Origin: Klebsormidium nitens
Lineage: Eukaryota > Streptophyta > Klebsormidiophyceae > Klebsormidiales > Klebsormidiaceae
Direction of reading: 5' to 3'
Assembly: GCA_000708835.1 (NCBI GenBank)
Contig: DF237056.1
Coordinates: 124,001-188,000, forward strand
Length of the DNA: 64,000 nucleotides
Positions within the stretch are counted from its first letter, which is position 1; the number at the start of each line of letters is the position of its first letter. The translations under genes were made by a program, and so were the position numbers. The notes under the pieces were generated by a model that made no database searches, had not been told where the DNA came from, and was given only the letters and a program-made list of their open reading frames with translations. Shown one piece after another: positions 1 through 11,127 of the stretch.

Positions 1-1756
1 CGGTCAGCCTGCTCAACCCAGGTCCTGCATGCATCTGATTGTGATCCCTTGCTTGCACTTGGTGGATCCTTCGCTAACTAATTGTCCTCCTCTTACACTT
101 TTCCGACCGCTGTATGCTTTTCACTACCCTTCTTTTCTCAGACTATCCTTCTTCGGTGCATTTTGTTATCAGCCAACACCAAGCAGATTCCTGAAGCATG
201 CTACTAAACGATGGCTCATTATCAGCGTAACCCTCTTTCTCTCCTCTCGAGGATCTCCGCTTAATACTTTGAGGATTGCTGTCGCAACCAGCTTTGCATA
301 GAAGCGCACTGAACCACGTCATCATGGGAAGCACAGACTGCTTATATTGAACCTTTCGGAACCCAACAACAACGTCAGAGCCAGAGTTCCTAGTGTTCAG
401 TGACTCCACCAACTCACCAACAGCAGGACATTATGAGCAGATGGCATGTCATTGTCCAACTCTCAGAGGCAAGGCAATAAAACAAGGCGGGGATCGATGA
501 CGGGAGGCTGCTCCTTTGAGAGTACCACCACCAACCATCTCAAACCTCAAATGCATGTGAGTGATGCACACCAAGGGGTGCAAAAAAAGCTGAAAGAAAA
601 CCGAGCGATATATGGCAGACATGCACGCGTAGAGCTTCAGAGAACGGATTAAACCAATATCATCGCTCCGAAGAGCTCGGCGCCCACTGAGAACCAGCGG
701 GCGGGTTTGTATGTGTATGATCTCATCAGCAGCCAACGAACGTGCAAACGAGGCGCTTGCATTTCCAATTTGCTTGGACAACCCTGGAGAACCCTAAATG
801 CTTGTAACCTGGAAACGTGCTGAAAATCTGGGGATATAAACCAGAGGCAGAGCTTACCGAGCAGAAGGCCAAGATTCTTAAGGCTCCTTATATATTGCAA
901 GTCATTGAGGTAATATAAAAGTTTCGCTCTTTCGCTGTGCTTATGGTTGTGACAAAATCTGCAGCCAGCTTGCTGAGAGAAACATTCCCAAGATAGAACT
1001 ACAAAGTGGAAGCTTCATGCAAGTGTAAGCAGGCCACCTCAAAGGGACAAGCAACTTCTGGTCAAGCAACACATGACCTGGTTAAGCAACTGTGTCTTCA
1101 ACTCCCATCACAGAAGACCAGGAAAAGAATGCTGCACAGCAAGTTTTGCAATTCTGCCCTAATTCATCCCAGAACACAGGTTCTCCTCCAGCAAGAGCTC
1201 TGACAGCAAGAGCTCTGACAGCAATGCAAAGACGGACAGAGAAACCTTGTAAGACCCACAGCAAGCTTCAGCAAGCTTCAGATAGTACCACTGAGGATCT
1301 AAGCATGCTGCTACACTAAAGCAATCGACTGGTAGCTAAAACCAAGCGAACCTAAGAGCTGGTTCCGCAAAAGCAAGCCATCATGCAATTCGCAACAACA
1401 GCGGCACTTAGAAGCATCAAGTTCAACCAAAAACGAACAATTGTGTGTACAAGGTCTTGGCGGCCAAACAGACTTCCTGTCAGTGATAGCTGCATGGCAA
1501 GTGCCTGGGATTCAAACTTCATAGCACAGCAGCCCACCAAAGTGCGTAAATAACCTTCCCAAGATACGGGCCTCCCTCTGACATTGAAAAAGGAACAGCA
1601 TTGCGGTTGGAATGCAGACCAATCTGCTTCATGTGCATGCTGCAAGCGCCATGTTGACCAATCACAACTTGGAACCATTGCCGTTGCAGATCCAAACAGG
1701 TGCTTAGTACTTATTTGCAGAACCAGATGAGCTCAAAAATCAGCCAAAATTCTTAC
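1..1756. other. No recognised gene; possible Miro intron; small tandem repeats
   Basis: No open frame here resembles a known protein. Two short tandem repeats are visible: a 15-bp unit AGCAAGAGCTCTGAC repeated at 1190-1204 and 1205-1219, and AGCAAGCTTC repeated at 1260-1269 and 1270-1279. If the Miro gene is intact, this stretch is its first intron. Confidence 0.5.
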
Positions 1757-1959
1757 CAGTCCTCCTGCCGGCTTGACGTGTCGACCACAAGTACAGGCAT
1801 GCGCTCCGGCAGCAGATCAGGTGGCAACCTGGTGAGAGGAAGGACTGGGGGAACTTGCTCGGGCCACTGGTCTGACGCAGCCACAGTGATCAGTGAGGTC
1901 TTCCCCGTCTTTGAGTCCCCAACCAGAACCACGCGGACATGGTCCCGCTGCTGCCCCAT
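1757..1959 (-). CDS. MIRO: Mitochondrial Rho GTPase (Miro), first exon only
   Basis: This is the N-terminal 67 codons of a Miro-type GTPase, an outer mitochondrial membrane protein that links mitochondria to the cytoskeleton and to ER contacts. The ATG is at 1959 and the exon ends at 1757 before a GTAAGA donor in phase 2. Visible features are the P-loop GDSKTGKTSL (about residues 14-23), the Miro signature VPPVLPLTRLPPDLLPERMP (about residues 36-55) and DTSSRQED at the end, which matches the DTSS/RPED stretch of plant Miro proteins. The next exon should lie to the left on the minus strand. I searched 1-1750 by eye for the following LTYAC/WLPELR segment and did not find it, so the gene may continue past the window edge, have a long intron, or be a fragment. 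Family identity is strong; intactness is unknown. Confidence 0.8.
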
Positions 1960-2400
1960 GCTTGATGCTCTCTCGAAGAAACAAAGGCAAACGCTCGGAA
2001 CACCTTCTTAAGCTGTGCAGACCTTGCAGCGTCTACAGCAGGAGGGTAGCCTCTCTCGACGTGTCTAGTGCATCAAAGCCCCCACGTAGCCGCCTCTTCA
2101 AGAAATAGATCCGAGTAGAGCAAGCGCCATTGCAAATCCGCTGAGGGGATGCATGTCAATGTCATTGTCATTTCAGATTTGGCTGTGGTGGCGAAACCCC
2201 AAATTGCTTTGCATCTAGGATGCGACCAAAAAGTGCAAACCGTCACCATTACCGTCTGCTGCGGCCCCAGTGCCCCGGTGCCCGGCGAACCACATCCAAC
2301 AGTAATGACTTGCCAAGAGTCCCCGGGCCAGGATGTCCGCACGGTAATGGTAAGATGTTGAGTTGGGCGGCCGCGATAATACTAATAATACCTTGACTAG

Positions 2401-2876
2401 GAATACTTGCACCCATTATCGGCCACCTTCAGCTTGACAACAAGTTTTCGATTTCGACTCAAGTTTCAGTATGCATGTGATACATGGATAGAAAGCTTGT
2501 CGAATCCTCTTTCCATCCATATAAAACACTCTTGCACGAAATGACGTCTTCCACATGTTGTATAAGATCACAGATTTTGACCGGATTTTTTACCATGTTC
2601 CTATTATCGGCCACCTGCATAAGCTAGCCAAATGCAGCATACTTGGTCAAATTGAGTCCGGTTTTTAACTGGAGGTAGATCTTGACCCTGCCCTCCTAAG
2701 TACCAAGTTTGGTCGCCAACAAGCAAGATCTTCAACCCTTACTGAAGACCCGTTTCCGCCTGCTAAAGTGGCGAATGTTCGGCCGCGAACCGAGTTTCGA
2801 TCGATCGAGACTCGGTTTCCATACGAGTTCGGGGTGGCCGGAAATAGGAGCTGGCCGATATTGGGTGCAAGTATTC
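2401..2876. repeat. Inverted repeat, 25-bp arms
   Basis: The arm at 2401-2425 (starts GAATACTTGCACCC) matches the reverse complement of 2852-2876 at 24 of 25 positions. The 426 bases between the arms hold a third partial copy of the ATTATCGGCCACC core near 2604. This could be the remains of a small non-autonomous transposon (MITE-like), but no target-site duplication was established. Confidence 0.55.
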
Positions 2877-2950
2877 CGGTACGGTTGTAGGATAGGTAGT
2901 TGGGTTGATCGGCCAGCCATGCAGCACTCATGACTCTATTCCAGTGATCG

Positions 2951-3305
2951 TGGCGAAAACAAATCCTGAATACACTAATAGGACCTCTCGGACATTAATT
3001 GGCGAAAATGGCACTAAAATTCCAAGCGGCTATTATGGCCGGGCGCCTGTCCCGGGTACTTTATTTCTGTCCCGACCTTATTCTAACCACTTCTCAGAAG
3101 TTCAACCTGACAAAGCACATTCGCAGGCGTTTCGACTGGTTTCAATCAGGGTTGAGAGCTGTCAAAGTCGGTGAAGGCGCCCGAGCGGGTAAAAAGTTGC
3201 CTGGTAGCCTAGGCTTTTTCGCCAGGCCGGCGAAATTCCCTTGCTAGACACTAAATGGCGAAAAGCTGGCGAAAATCAAATTGGCGAAATTAATTAGTTT
3301 CGCCA
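2951..3305. repeat. Cluster of TGGCGAAA motifs
   Basis: The octamer TGGCGAAA occurs on the plus strand at 2951-2958, 3000-3007, 3256-3263, 3267-3274 and 3282-3289, and as TTTCGCCA at 3217-3224 and 3298-3305. By chance an octamer would be expected about 0.01 times on both strands of such a stretch. The role is unknown; it may be repeat debris or a protein-binding array upstream of the L15 gene. Confidence 0.6.
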
Positions 3306-3540
3306 CGAACATTGCTCTATTCCCATGAGGCTGTAGTGCGATCTAGGTAGGTACCTATCTCGGTTGTATAGGGGGCGTGTCTGCATGAGGGGGCGCCTAA
3401 ATCGAGCTACCGCTTCCGTTCGAAGAATGTCCCATCTGGGTATTTAATCGTATAGAAAACTGTAGGCTCGTGGCTTCATCTACCTTCTGTAGCACTCTTT
3501 GTATCCTTTGAAGCTGAGGTTTCCTTCAACACGTTGAAAC

Positions 3541-6500
3541 ATGAGGCACCTTGAGAAGCTGGGACGTCTCGCATTGCGTCATGCCCCTCGAGACGGCGTT
3601 CACGGACCGCAGGCATGTGCTACGCTGCGTGTTGAGTCTTGGGACCAGGCAACAGAGATCAGTGCGGAAGAACTGACGAGTAATCAGTTTGGGCTGCACG
3701 ATTGCCCTGATGAATGTGGAAATGCAGGATATCCAGCGGGTACCTTGCATGATGAATGCTCTACCTCGAGCAGATGCCAAGGTGCTGTTCAAGCCACTCG
3801 CCGAGACGGAGCAACTAATCACCACCATTCATCGCCATCGGTAAACAGCTGCCTTGTAGGTTCGTTGCACCTCCGCCGGCCTCTCCGAAGCCCTTCTATT
3901 CCAGATGGCCATTTGTGGCAACAGACCCCTGCTCGAGGCTTTGCTGCGTCAGCGCTTCCAACAGAGACTATGGAAACGGTTTTTCGAGAGCGGTATGTTC
4001 CTCCGGGCGGTTTCCTAGCGCTCAATAACCTCCGCGACAATCCGGGGGCAAAGAAAGAGGTGAGGAGTTGGAGCAGCGGTGTGCTTCTTGAATCATCTGC
4101 ATAAAGAAATAAAATTTCAATTGTCGTACAAAAATTTGCTTCAAACTTTATGCTCTACGGACACTTTTTAGGTATGCCGTCGCAATTGGATTCGACTGCC
4201 TGCAGGAATGTTTCCAGGAGATGAGCAGTTGTTGGTGTCGTAGGTCTTATATCCTTCATAGAAGGTTCCCTCCACCAATGCTGGTGTCGCTCATTTCTCA
4301 GATCTTGCAAGGTGTGAGCTTCTGAGGTAGATGCTTGTTTCAGCAGACACGAGACAGAAGAAGTTGATGATGGCAAGTCCTTCTCGGCTGAACGTTACTT
4401 GCATGTTGTCCATGCGAACGCCTCTCATCATTTGCCTACAACCACCACTTGTGCTGGCTGTGAAGCACTCACTGATTCTGGCTATCTTTCTATGTGTGCT
4501 GGCAGAAAAAGCGGTTAGGGCGAGGGACGGGGTCAGGCCTGGGGAAAACAAGCGGACGGGGTCACAAAGGCCAGAAGGCACGAGCAGGCAAGGAGCAAGC
4601 CAGAATTCCAACCAGAATGCGACGAATTTTGCCTGTAATCTTTTTGGCTTGGCTGTCTAGCTTTGACAATCTCCGAAACACGAGCGCACATGCCTTGATA
4701 AGGCGAGCGAGAAAGTCTCAAGACTCTATCAGGGCGGAAGTGCAGGTTGCGGTGAGCTTTTGACAATTGGATAAAGTTGGGTCAGTTCGTTACATGTTAT
4801 AACCAGGTCCTTTTGAACAATAAAGCTCATCGTTGAGTTGGACCTCCCTACACTTGCGCTTTGCAATCTCAAAGGTTGCTTCAATCGAATGAAAGCAGAT
4901 CCTGAGGGGGCAATAGGGGCAGTACAGTGGCATCCTCTGGATGCGATCAAGGATAGTATGGAGATGACCAGTACCTGAAACAGGGCTTGAAACCGGTTGA
5001 GAGCCATGTCGGAGCAAGCCTTTCCCTTTTGCCTGCAATTATCTGACTCATTGTCCCGTGCAGGTAGGAAACCACGTGCCGGTTTCGAGGGCGGTCAGAC
5101 CCCCTTGCGGCTGAGCATTCCAAAGAGAGGGTTCCACAATCCGTAAGTGCCCTCCCTCGCTGTTGTCTGCGGCAAGCAGCTCTCTTGCTTCGAATTCTCC
5201 ACAGCTGCTACTAAATCATGGTGTTCTTAGATTAGGATTGAGCGACCCTGAGGGTGCATGATGCTTGCTGCGTCACTTACATTGTTTCAAGTATCCATGC
5301 TTCGTGAGTCTCCCGTTGATGCGGGAGTTTGATGCAGAAGATGTGAAAATGCGAGAAGTGAACGTCCACTACTAGCAGCTCTTTTTACAGCCAACGGTTG
5401 AAGTGACAGAGCGGTATGGGCATGGATGGTGGTTGTAGAGTATCTGTCAGCAACAAAACCGAATATTGAGTCACCATCTTCGACCCTACCTTGTGAAAGA
5501 ACCAGCTTCTTTTTGTCAAGCAGCTGACACACATAGTGGAATGCAAGGCCTGGTGACTGACTGTCATCTTGAATTCAGGTTTTCCTTGGATTTCCAAGTG
5601 CTAAATTTAAACCGGTTGACCGACTACATTGAAAAGGGCAAGATCGACCCCAACAACCTCATCACCATGAAGGTCCGTCAATCTGGTCTGATTATATTAC
5701 CTTTGCGTTCAACGTACCTGCAACCCTTGTCTGAGTGCAGATGCGGATTCTATTCCAAACTTGAGTTGGCTATACGGAATTGCCTGCCTGGAAAGCGCAA
5801 GTTTTTCGTGGTTTTGCAATCGGCCTGCCTGAATCTGAAACCAGATTGAAAACCTCAGGTGTTTGGCGGATGATCCCGTTGCGACTTGGGTGGCCGCATT
5901 TTTCCGTAGAGACATACTCACTGTATTTTCTCCGACCAGACTCTGAAAGATGCGGGTGCGATCGGAAAGGCGATGCGGGACGGCGTAAAATTATTGGGGC
6001 GGGGCAGCGACGAGTTCAAGCACCCCATCAAGATCGAGGTAAGCTTCGAACACTAGTACTTCAAACATTGTGAGTGCTCCGTAGCGCAAGTTTTGATGTC
6101 GTTCTTAATGGGCATCACGCGAGATCAGGTGTAATGTCGTCAAAGGCACGCTTTCAGGCCGTTTGGCACAGTCCTGCCTTGGTGGCAGGAATTTCTGAAT
6201 GGACAGCGTCTGATTACGGGTGAAGGTTAAGTCTACCTCTGTTTGTTTGCCGGAAGGCCCTACAGAATACTTTGGCCCTTCTGAGGTCGAGAGGCGAAAA
6301 GGTCAATACTGCTCCTTCGTCAACAGGTCAAACCTGGTTTCGAAAAGCGCGACCCAGTAACACGTTGTCACATGAATCAGGATTCTTCCGTTTCTTTGGT
6401 GGGCATGGGCGTTGAAATTCTCGCGCAACCTCCCTCTAAGATCGGACACATCCTAGAGCAGGAACTTTGTGGTCCTCACGGCTTGTGCTCGCTCCCGTTT

Positions 6501-7185
6501 GCAGGTGACTCGAGTGTCGGAACAAGCACGGAAGACGATCGAAGCTGCCGGGGGCACAGTTACGACGGTTTATTACAACAAGCTGGGCCTGCGGGCTCTG
6601 TACAAGGTAAGCACTGGGCAGTCTAGCTCTGCCAAGTCAGATCGTCGTACCCAGCAGGCCTGCGTCCGTGCTCTTTCTTCGATCGGTCGGACGCCTTTCT
6701 ATGACGTCACGAAGTAGTTGTAAGCTTTTGGCCTGTGGTGCTGGTGATAAGAACCGGCAGTGTCGCTGGCACGGGGTAGATGTAGGCATTTTGAACCCTT
6801 CTCGAGCTCTGCCGGAGACTGCCGTCAAGCGGACGAGTATGTGAGCAGCTGGACTGGACTCGGGGCAAATGTTTTAGCCTTGGAAACCTGCTGAACTAAT
6901 TTCAAAGTACTGTTTGAGACAGACATTTCGCTTTGATGTAGTGTTCGCTGCTGTGTGAGCAGACTTGCACCACTTCGCGGCCATCCATTATTCACCTTTA
7001 CATCCTGGGGTTTGAAGATTGAACTTGTTGCCCTTGTGCAGCCGGAATGGTTCATCAAGAAGGGCCGAATGATACCAAGGCCAGCACGACCACCTCCAAA
7101 GATGAGAGGCAAGACTGACACGATTGGCCGCCTTCCTGCACCTACCACGCCTTTGGAGCTGGAAGGTGAAGGATCAGTTCCTTGA
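3541..7185 (+). CDS. MRPL15: Mitochondrial large-subunit ribosomal protein L15 (uL15m)
   Basis: This is a structural protein of the mitochondrial large ribosomal subunit. Exons: 3541-4059, 4506-4587, 5064-5142, 5579-5672, 5940-6038, 6505-6606, 7042-7185; phases agree at every join, giving about 372 aa. The L15 core is clear: [12 protein letters not shown], then the glycine/lysine-rich [12 protein letters not shown], then [37 protein letters not shown] and a C-terminal [15 protein letters not shown]. The wording follows plant mitochondrial L15 rather than plastid L15. Residues 1 to about 160, before the conserved block, are not conserved; they should carry the mitochondrial presequence, but a missed intron near 3841-3904 (GT...CAG) is possible. 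Intron 2 needs a GC donor at 4588 (CAG|GCAAGG); no GT site nearby keeps the frame. Intron 4 has an unusual GTCCGT donor. Confidence 0.92.
4588..5063 (+). other. GC-AG intron in the L15 gene
   Basis: The exon 2/intron 2 junction reads CGAGCAG|GCAAGG. Splicing there in phase 1 to 5064 gives [16 protein letters not shown], which is the expected L15 continuity. The first GT downstream, at 4631, is in the wrong phase and would add about 15 residues with no match to the family. Confidence 0.75.
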
Positions 7186-8742
7186 GTTTTGAACGGAAGA
7201 TACGGATTATACTAGGAAGCTTGTGTCGAAGCGGGCTTTCGGTTTCAGCCGCAAAAAGTAGCAAAGAGGAAGTGGTGTCCGCAGTGCTTCAGGGTCCAAA
7301 TCAGGGGGCTAAAACGGGAGTGTACCGGTTTGACTTGTCTGCGCAAATGAGGCTCTTACATTGAATAAGTGCTGCCATTCCTTCCGATACGAAAAGCAAC
7401 TTGGACAGATCAAACTCATTTGTTTAACTGGAAGGTCACCTCCAGACTCTGTGTCCCTTAAGGCCCGTTTGAAGGCTTGTGTATGGGGGTTGACGTTTGC
7501 AATTGGCCCCAGATTCCACCAGCCAGATTGAGATCCTACTATGAGCCGCCCCTGCTAAGGTCTGCAAGGTGTTCAACCAATTTCAAAGATTGAGATACTT
7601 CTGCCACCACACTCACGATTCTCGTAACTTTCTGTCATCTCAACATGTAATGGTCCGTGCAACTAGATTCGACGATGTAGGAGTTGTTCACGACTTGTGC
7701 TTGAAGTTGATTATTGTATCAACTCCATTTATCTTGTCTCATATGGTCAATAGAAGCTATATAGCAAATCCATTTGATGCCGTATGGCGGCCGCCTGCAT
7801 GTCATGCACGTACTTCAATGTAAGGGGCGTGCGTGCATGTAATCAATTCATAACCTGGTGCATGTACCGTCACGTGCAATTGGCGCACGAGAAGTCAAAA
7901 GTACGCTGGAGGGCCCTCGAGTCCCCGGCCCCCTTCCCCTATGAGAATTGCGGGTTCAATCAAACTTGCCTATTTAGAGCTCGAGCTGCTAGACTCAGAA
8001 GCGGCCGCGGCTGAAAGCATGGGCGGGCCGCACCGACCGTCCCGGGCCCGTCCGATCATTCGTACTAATCATTTGCGGCGGCCGCGGCCCCGCCATGGGC
8101 CCGGGCCGCCACGTGGGCGGGGCCGCGCCTGCGGCATGATGATGCCAGTCCCTAGCGCGGCCGCCCTATGTTGGCCGTTGCTATCAATCGGACGGCTCAC
8201 GATGACACCGAAGTTGGAGAGTGTGAATGCGTACTTCATTCTGTTCTCTCCGCGGCCCGGTCGACCTTCTTGCGATCGCAACCGTTGGATGATGATGTTG
8301 TGCGCGGGTGGAAGCCAGTGAACTTGAGCCAAGCAGAGACCGTCCATTCAGCAACTCAGACCGTCGATACTCGAGCTGAAAGCATCGAACGGAACAGATG
8401 AGGCAGTTCTGAAGAGGTTTGAATCTCAGCTTTGCGAGATCGAGCTTCTCATGTTTTTCGCGCTCAAAAAATTGCTCCATCTTCAAGTTCAAACTTCGCC
8501 TTCAAAATCAAGCTGCACAGGAGGGCGCTTGCAAGCTTCATCTCTGTCAAAAACAGAAGAGAGGACGCTAGATGAGCGCCTGTCGTTATCCACTGAACTT
8601 TTGCTAAGAGCAAATCAAGCTAAGAGCAATTGTGATACAGTCAATTCAAAGGGAGCACTTAGAGCCAGCATCCATTCCGCCAGAACTATTTTCCAACATA
8701 AAGGAGCGCCCATCTGTCTGTTTGCATTCCTGAGGCCTAAGC
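7186..8742. other. Intergenic; GC-rich island at about 7780-8180
   Basis: No protein-like frame is recognised. Much of 7990-8170 is very GC-rich, with GCGGCCGC at about 8001 and 8078 and runs such as GGGCCCGGGCC, inside otherwise AT-balanced DNA. Similar islands occur near 17270-17400, 52885-52990 and 56280-56340. It may be a CpG-rich repeat or a promoter-associated island of the following histone gene. Confidence 0.5.
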
Positions 8743-9500
8743 ATGGTAAGCGTCTTTGCTTTGCTTGCAGTCACAGGGCTTGGCATGGCACTATATAGAT
8801 CCTGACGAGTAGGCTTCTACTGTCCTTTCAACAACGTGGCTTAGGTGCCCTCAATTGGGACTCTTCAGGTCTTTTGCCTAGTCCATTTGCATCGCTGTCA
8901 TATTCTGTTCACTCATTCAAGTCTTCACAGTATTGTAAATTGAAGATCACGGCTACTGCTACTCGTAACGGTTGCTGCATCCATTCGTCACAAGTTGAGG
9001 TGCCGCATCCACAGAGATGCTTCTGACTGGTCAGAAGACAGAAGCAGCAAGCAGTTGATATCGAGGATTTGTCTGCGGTACTTCTGTGCATAGTATTGCT
9101 CACGCCCTTTCGTAAACAGACGCTCCTAGTGTCTGGATGCATTGGGTTGTTCGTTCCTCTTGCTTGCAGTCGATTGCAGTGCGGCTTTGATTAGCATATC
9201 GCTAGTCTTTTAGAAGAAGGTAACTCCAACTGAAGGTGCATTGCGAGTAGTGAATAGCTGCTGAGAATGGACAGCCAGGGGGAGCCTGATTGGCTAAAAG
9301 CACTTATCCAATGGAGAATGCTCCTCAATAATACCGCAAATAATCTGCAGCTTAGTGGCGCAGGAATGACAGGTGCTATTTCAAAATTGACTGCTCAATC
9401 TGCTGTGTCTGCCTGCTTCAAGCTGCACATGACCATAATCAACGTCTTCCCTACTTTCTGCACCTTATAGCTCGTGAGCATGTTAGCTCACCTCTTATCG

Positions 9501-9548
9501 AGATGGTTACCTCACCTCTCTATATAGCAAGAGATGAGCTAACCATCT
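9501..9548. repeat. Hairpin upstream of the H2A.Z coding exons
   Basis: Left arm 9501-9519 and right arm 9530-9548 are reverse complements at 17 of 19 positions, with a 10-base AT-rich loop (9520-9529, containing TATATA). A partial extra copy of the arm (TTAGCTCACCTCTT) lies just upstream, from about 9483. Function is unknown; it may be a small inverted repeat in the 5' intron or promoter. Confidence 0.55.
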
Positions 9549-9804
9549 CATGGGCTCAATAGTATTCAGCAGGAGGATGGTGATCTACTTTTAAGCAACA
9601 TTTTTTTATTCTTGTGCATCCAACTGCTTCAGTCAAAGCATTTTGCTAGTCACCTTTGATGGATTCTACACTGGCTTACAAGCAGGGGCTCTTCATCATT
9701 TTACCGGGGTTACCAAAGCTCAGTTGCTAGACAGCGCTCCTAAGATTGGCACCGTAATCTTCAGACCTGGGTTGCTATCTGACCATATTTACCATATTGT
9801 GCAG

Positions 9805-11127
9805 TCGGGTAAAGGAGCAAAGGGTCTGTTGACCGGTGGCAAGCCAGGAGCAGACGACAAGTCAAAGGATAAGAAGAAGCCGCAGTCCCGTTCCTCAAAA
9901 GCAGGGCTGCAGGTGAGCTGTTTGCGGGCTTTGACTTTTGAGATAGCATCCACAAAAGCAAACACCATGCAAACACCAGCCTCATTTCAAACTGAAGAAT
10001 TCTGTTTATTTCATTCCCAACCATGAGAGCATCAGTCAGAAGAGAGGTAAATAAGCAACATGATTACATCAACGGCTTGGTCATGCAGTCACTGTGCCAG
10101 ATTTACCGCCCAGGATGTTGCCCGGGGAAAGCGCATTTTCAAGATCGCTCTCAGAGTTGCCCTGTTAAATTCTGTTTGGCATGGTCTGCTTATTCTGCTT
10201 TCCTCTTAGGAACATCTTATGGACACTGGTTGTACTTGAGTTCTCAACACCCTTTCTATTGGAGTGAGCAGCCTCGTTGAGCTGGTTTCAGAGTAGTTGT
10301 CTGTGCTCTCAAGCTGTAGAAGTAGTATGGATCTTTTGGAATTTTCCTGTCTGCCCTTGGAGTCCGTCCGCACCTGATGGTGCATATACACCGCTCCAGA
10401 AACTACAGCAAGTTTTTTAACAGGATGCGAGTCTTGTCTTCATGAGTACGTCAGCTGGAATACCTGTCTCTTCTGACAGTTCCCGGTTGGAAGGATCCAC
10501 AGACTACTGAAGAGCAGAGTGTCGGCAAATGGCCGTGTGGGTGCCACGGCAGCGGTCTACAGCGCTGCTATTCTGGAATATCTGACGGCTGAGGTGCTCG
10601 AGCTGGCTGGGAACGCATCCAAGGATCTCAAGGTATGCTAAGCATCGAACCAGTCTCTCGTCTAGCTGGCAGTATCAGCTGCTTGTGTGGCCTCGTAGTG
10701 ATGCTTGCAAGGTTGTCAGTCCGTCACTACTGTCCTTGACTGTATCCTTCTGCATTCATATGTTATGTGCTTGCGGCCTCGGCAGTATTTCCCTTAACTA
10801 GCAATAGGGTAAAGTATCGCACTCCAATCCAATGTTGATGACCCAAAGAATATTATTCTGTCTCTTCAGTGCTTTCTCTAGTGTTGATCTGGTGTTGATC
10901 TCAGCAGTTATTTGATTTGCACTCTTCTCCATCCTCCTGAAGAAAGCTACGCTGATGTGGTCTTCTTGCCTCCCCTACAGGTGAAGCGTATCACGCCCCG
11001 GCATTTGCAGCTGGCCATCAGAGGAGACGAGGAGCTGGACACGCTCATCAAGGGGACCATTGCAGGGGGTGGTGTCATTCCTCACATTCACAAGTCCCTC
11101 ATCAACAAATCCAACAAGAAGGAGTAG
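9805..11127 (+). CDS. H2A.Z: Histone variant H2A.Z
   Basis: This is the replication-independent H2A variant that replaces H2A at +1 nucleosomes and gene bodies of responsive genes after deposition by SWR1. Coding exons: 9805-9912, 10480-10632, 10981-11127, all in phase 0; with an initiator Met the protein is 136 aa, the normal length. The N-terminus [18 protein letters not shown] and the core [34 protein letters not shown] and [12 protein letters not shown] are plain. The C-terminal block [17 protein letters not shown] separates H2A.Z from canonical H2A. The ATG is not in exon 9805-9912, which opens directly at Ser after CAG, so the Met must come from an upstream exon. The best candidate I see is 8743-8745 (GCATG|GTAAGC), a one-codon first coding exon with a 1.06-kb intron; this start is unproven. 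Confidence 0.95.
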
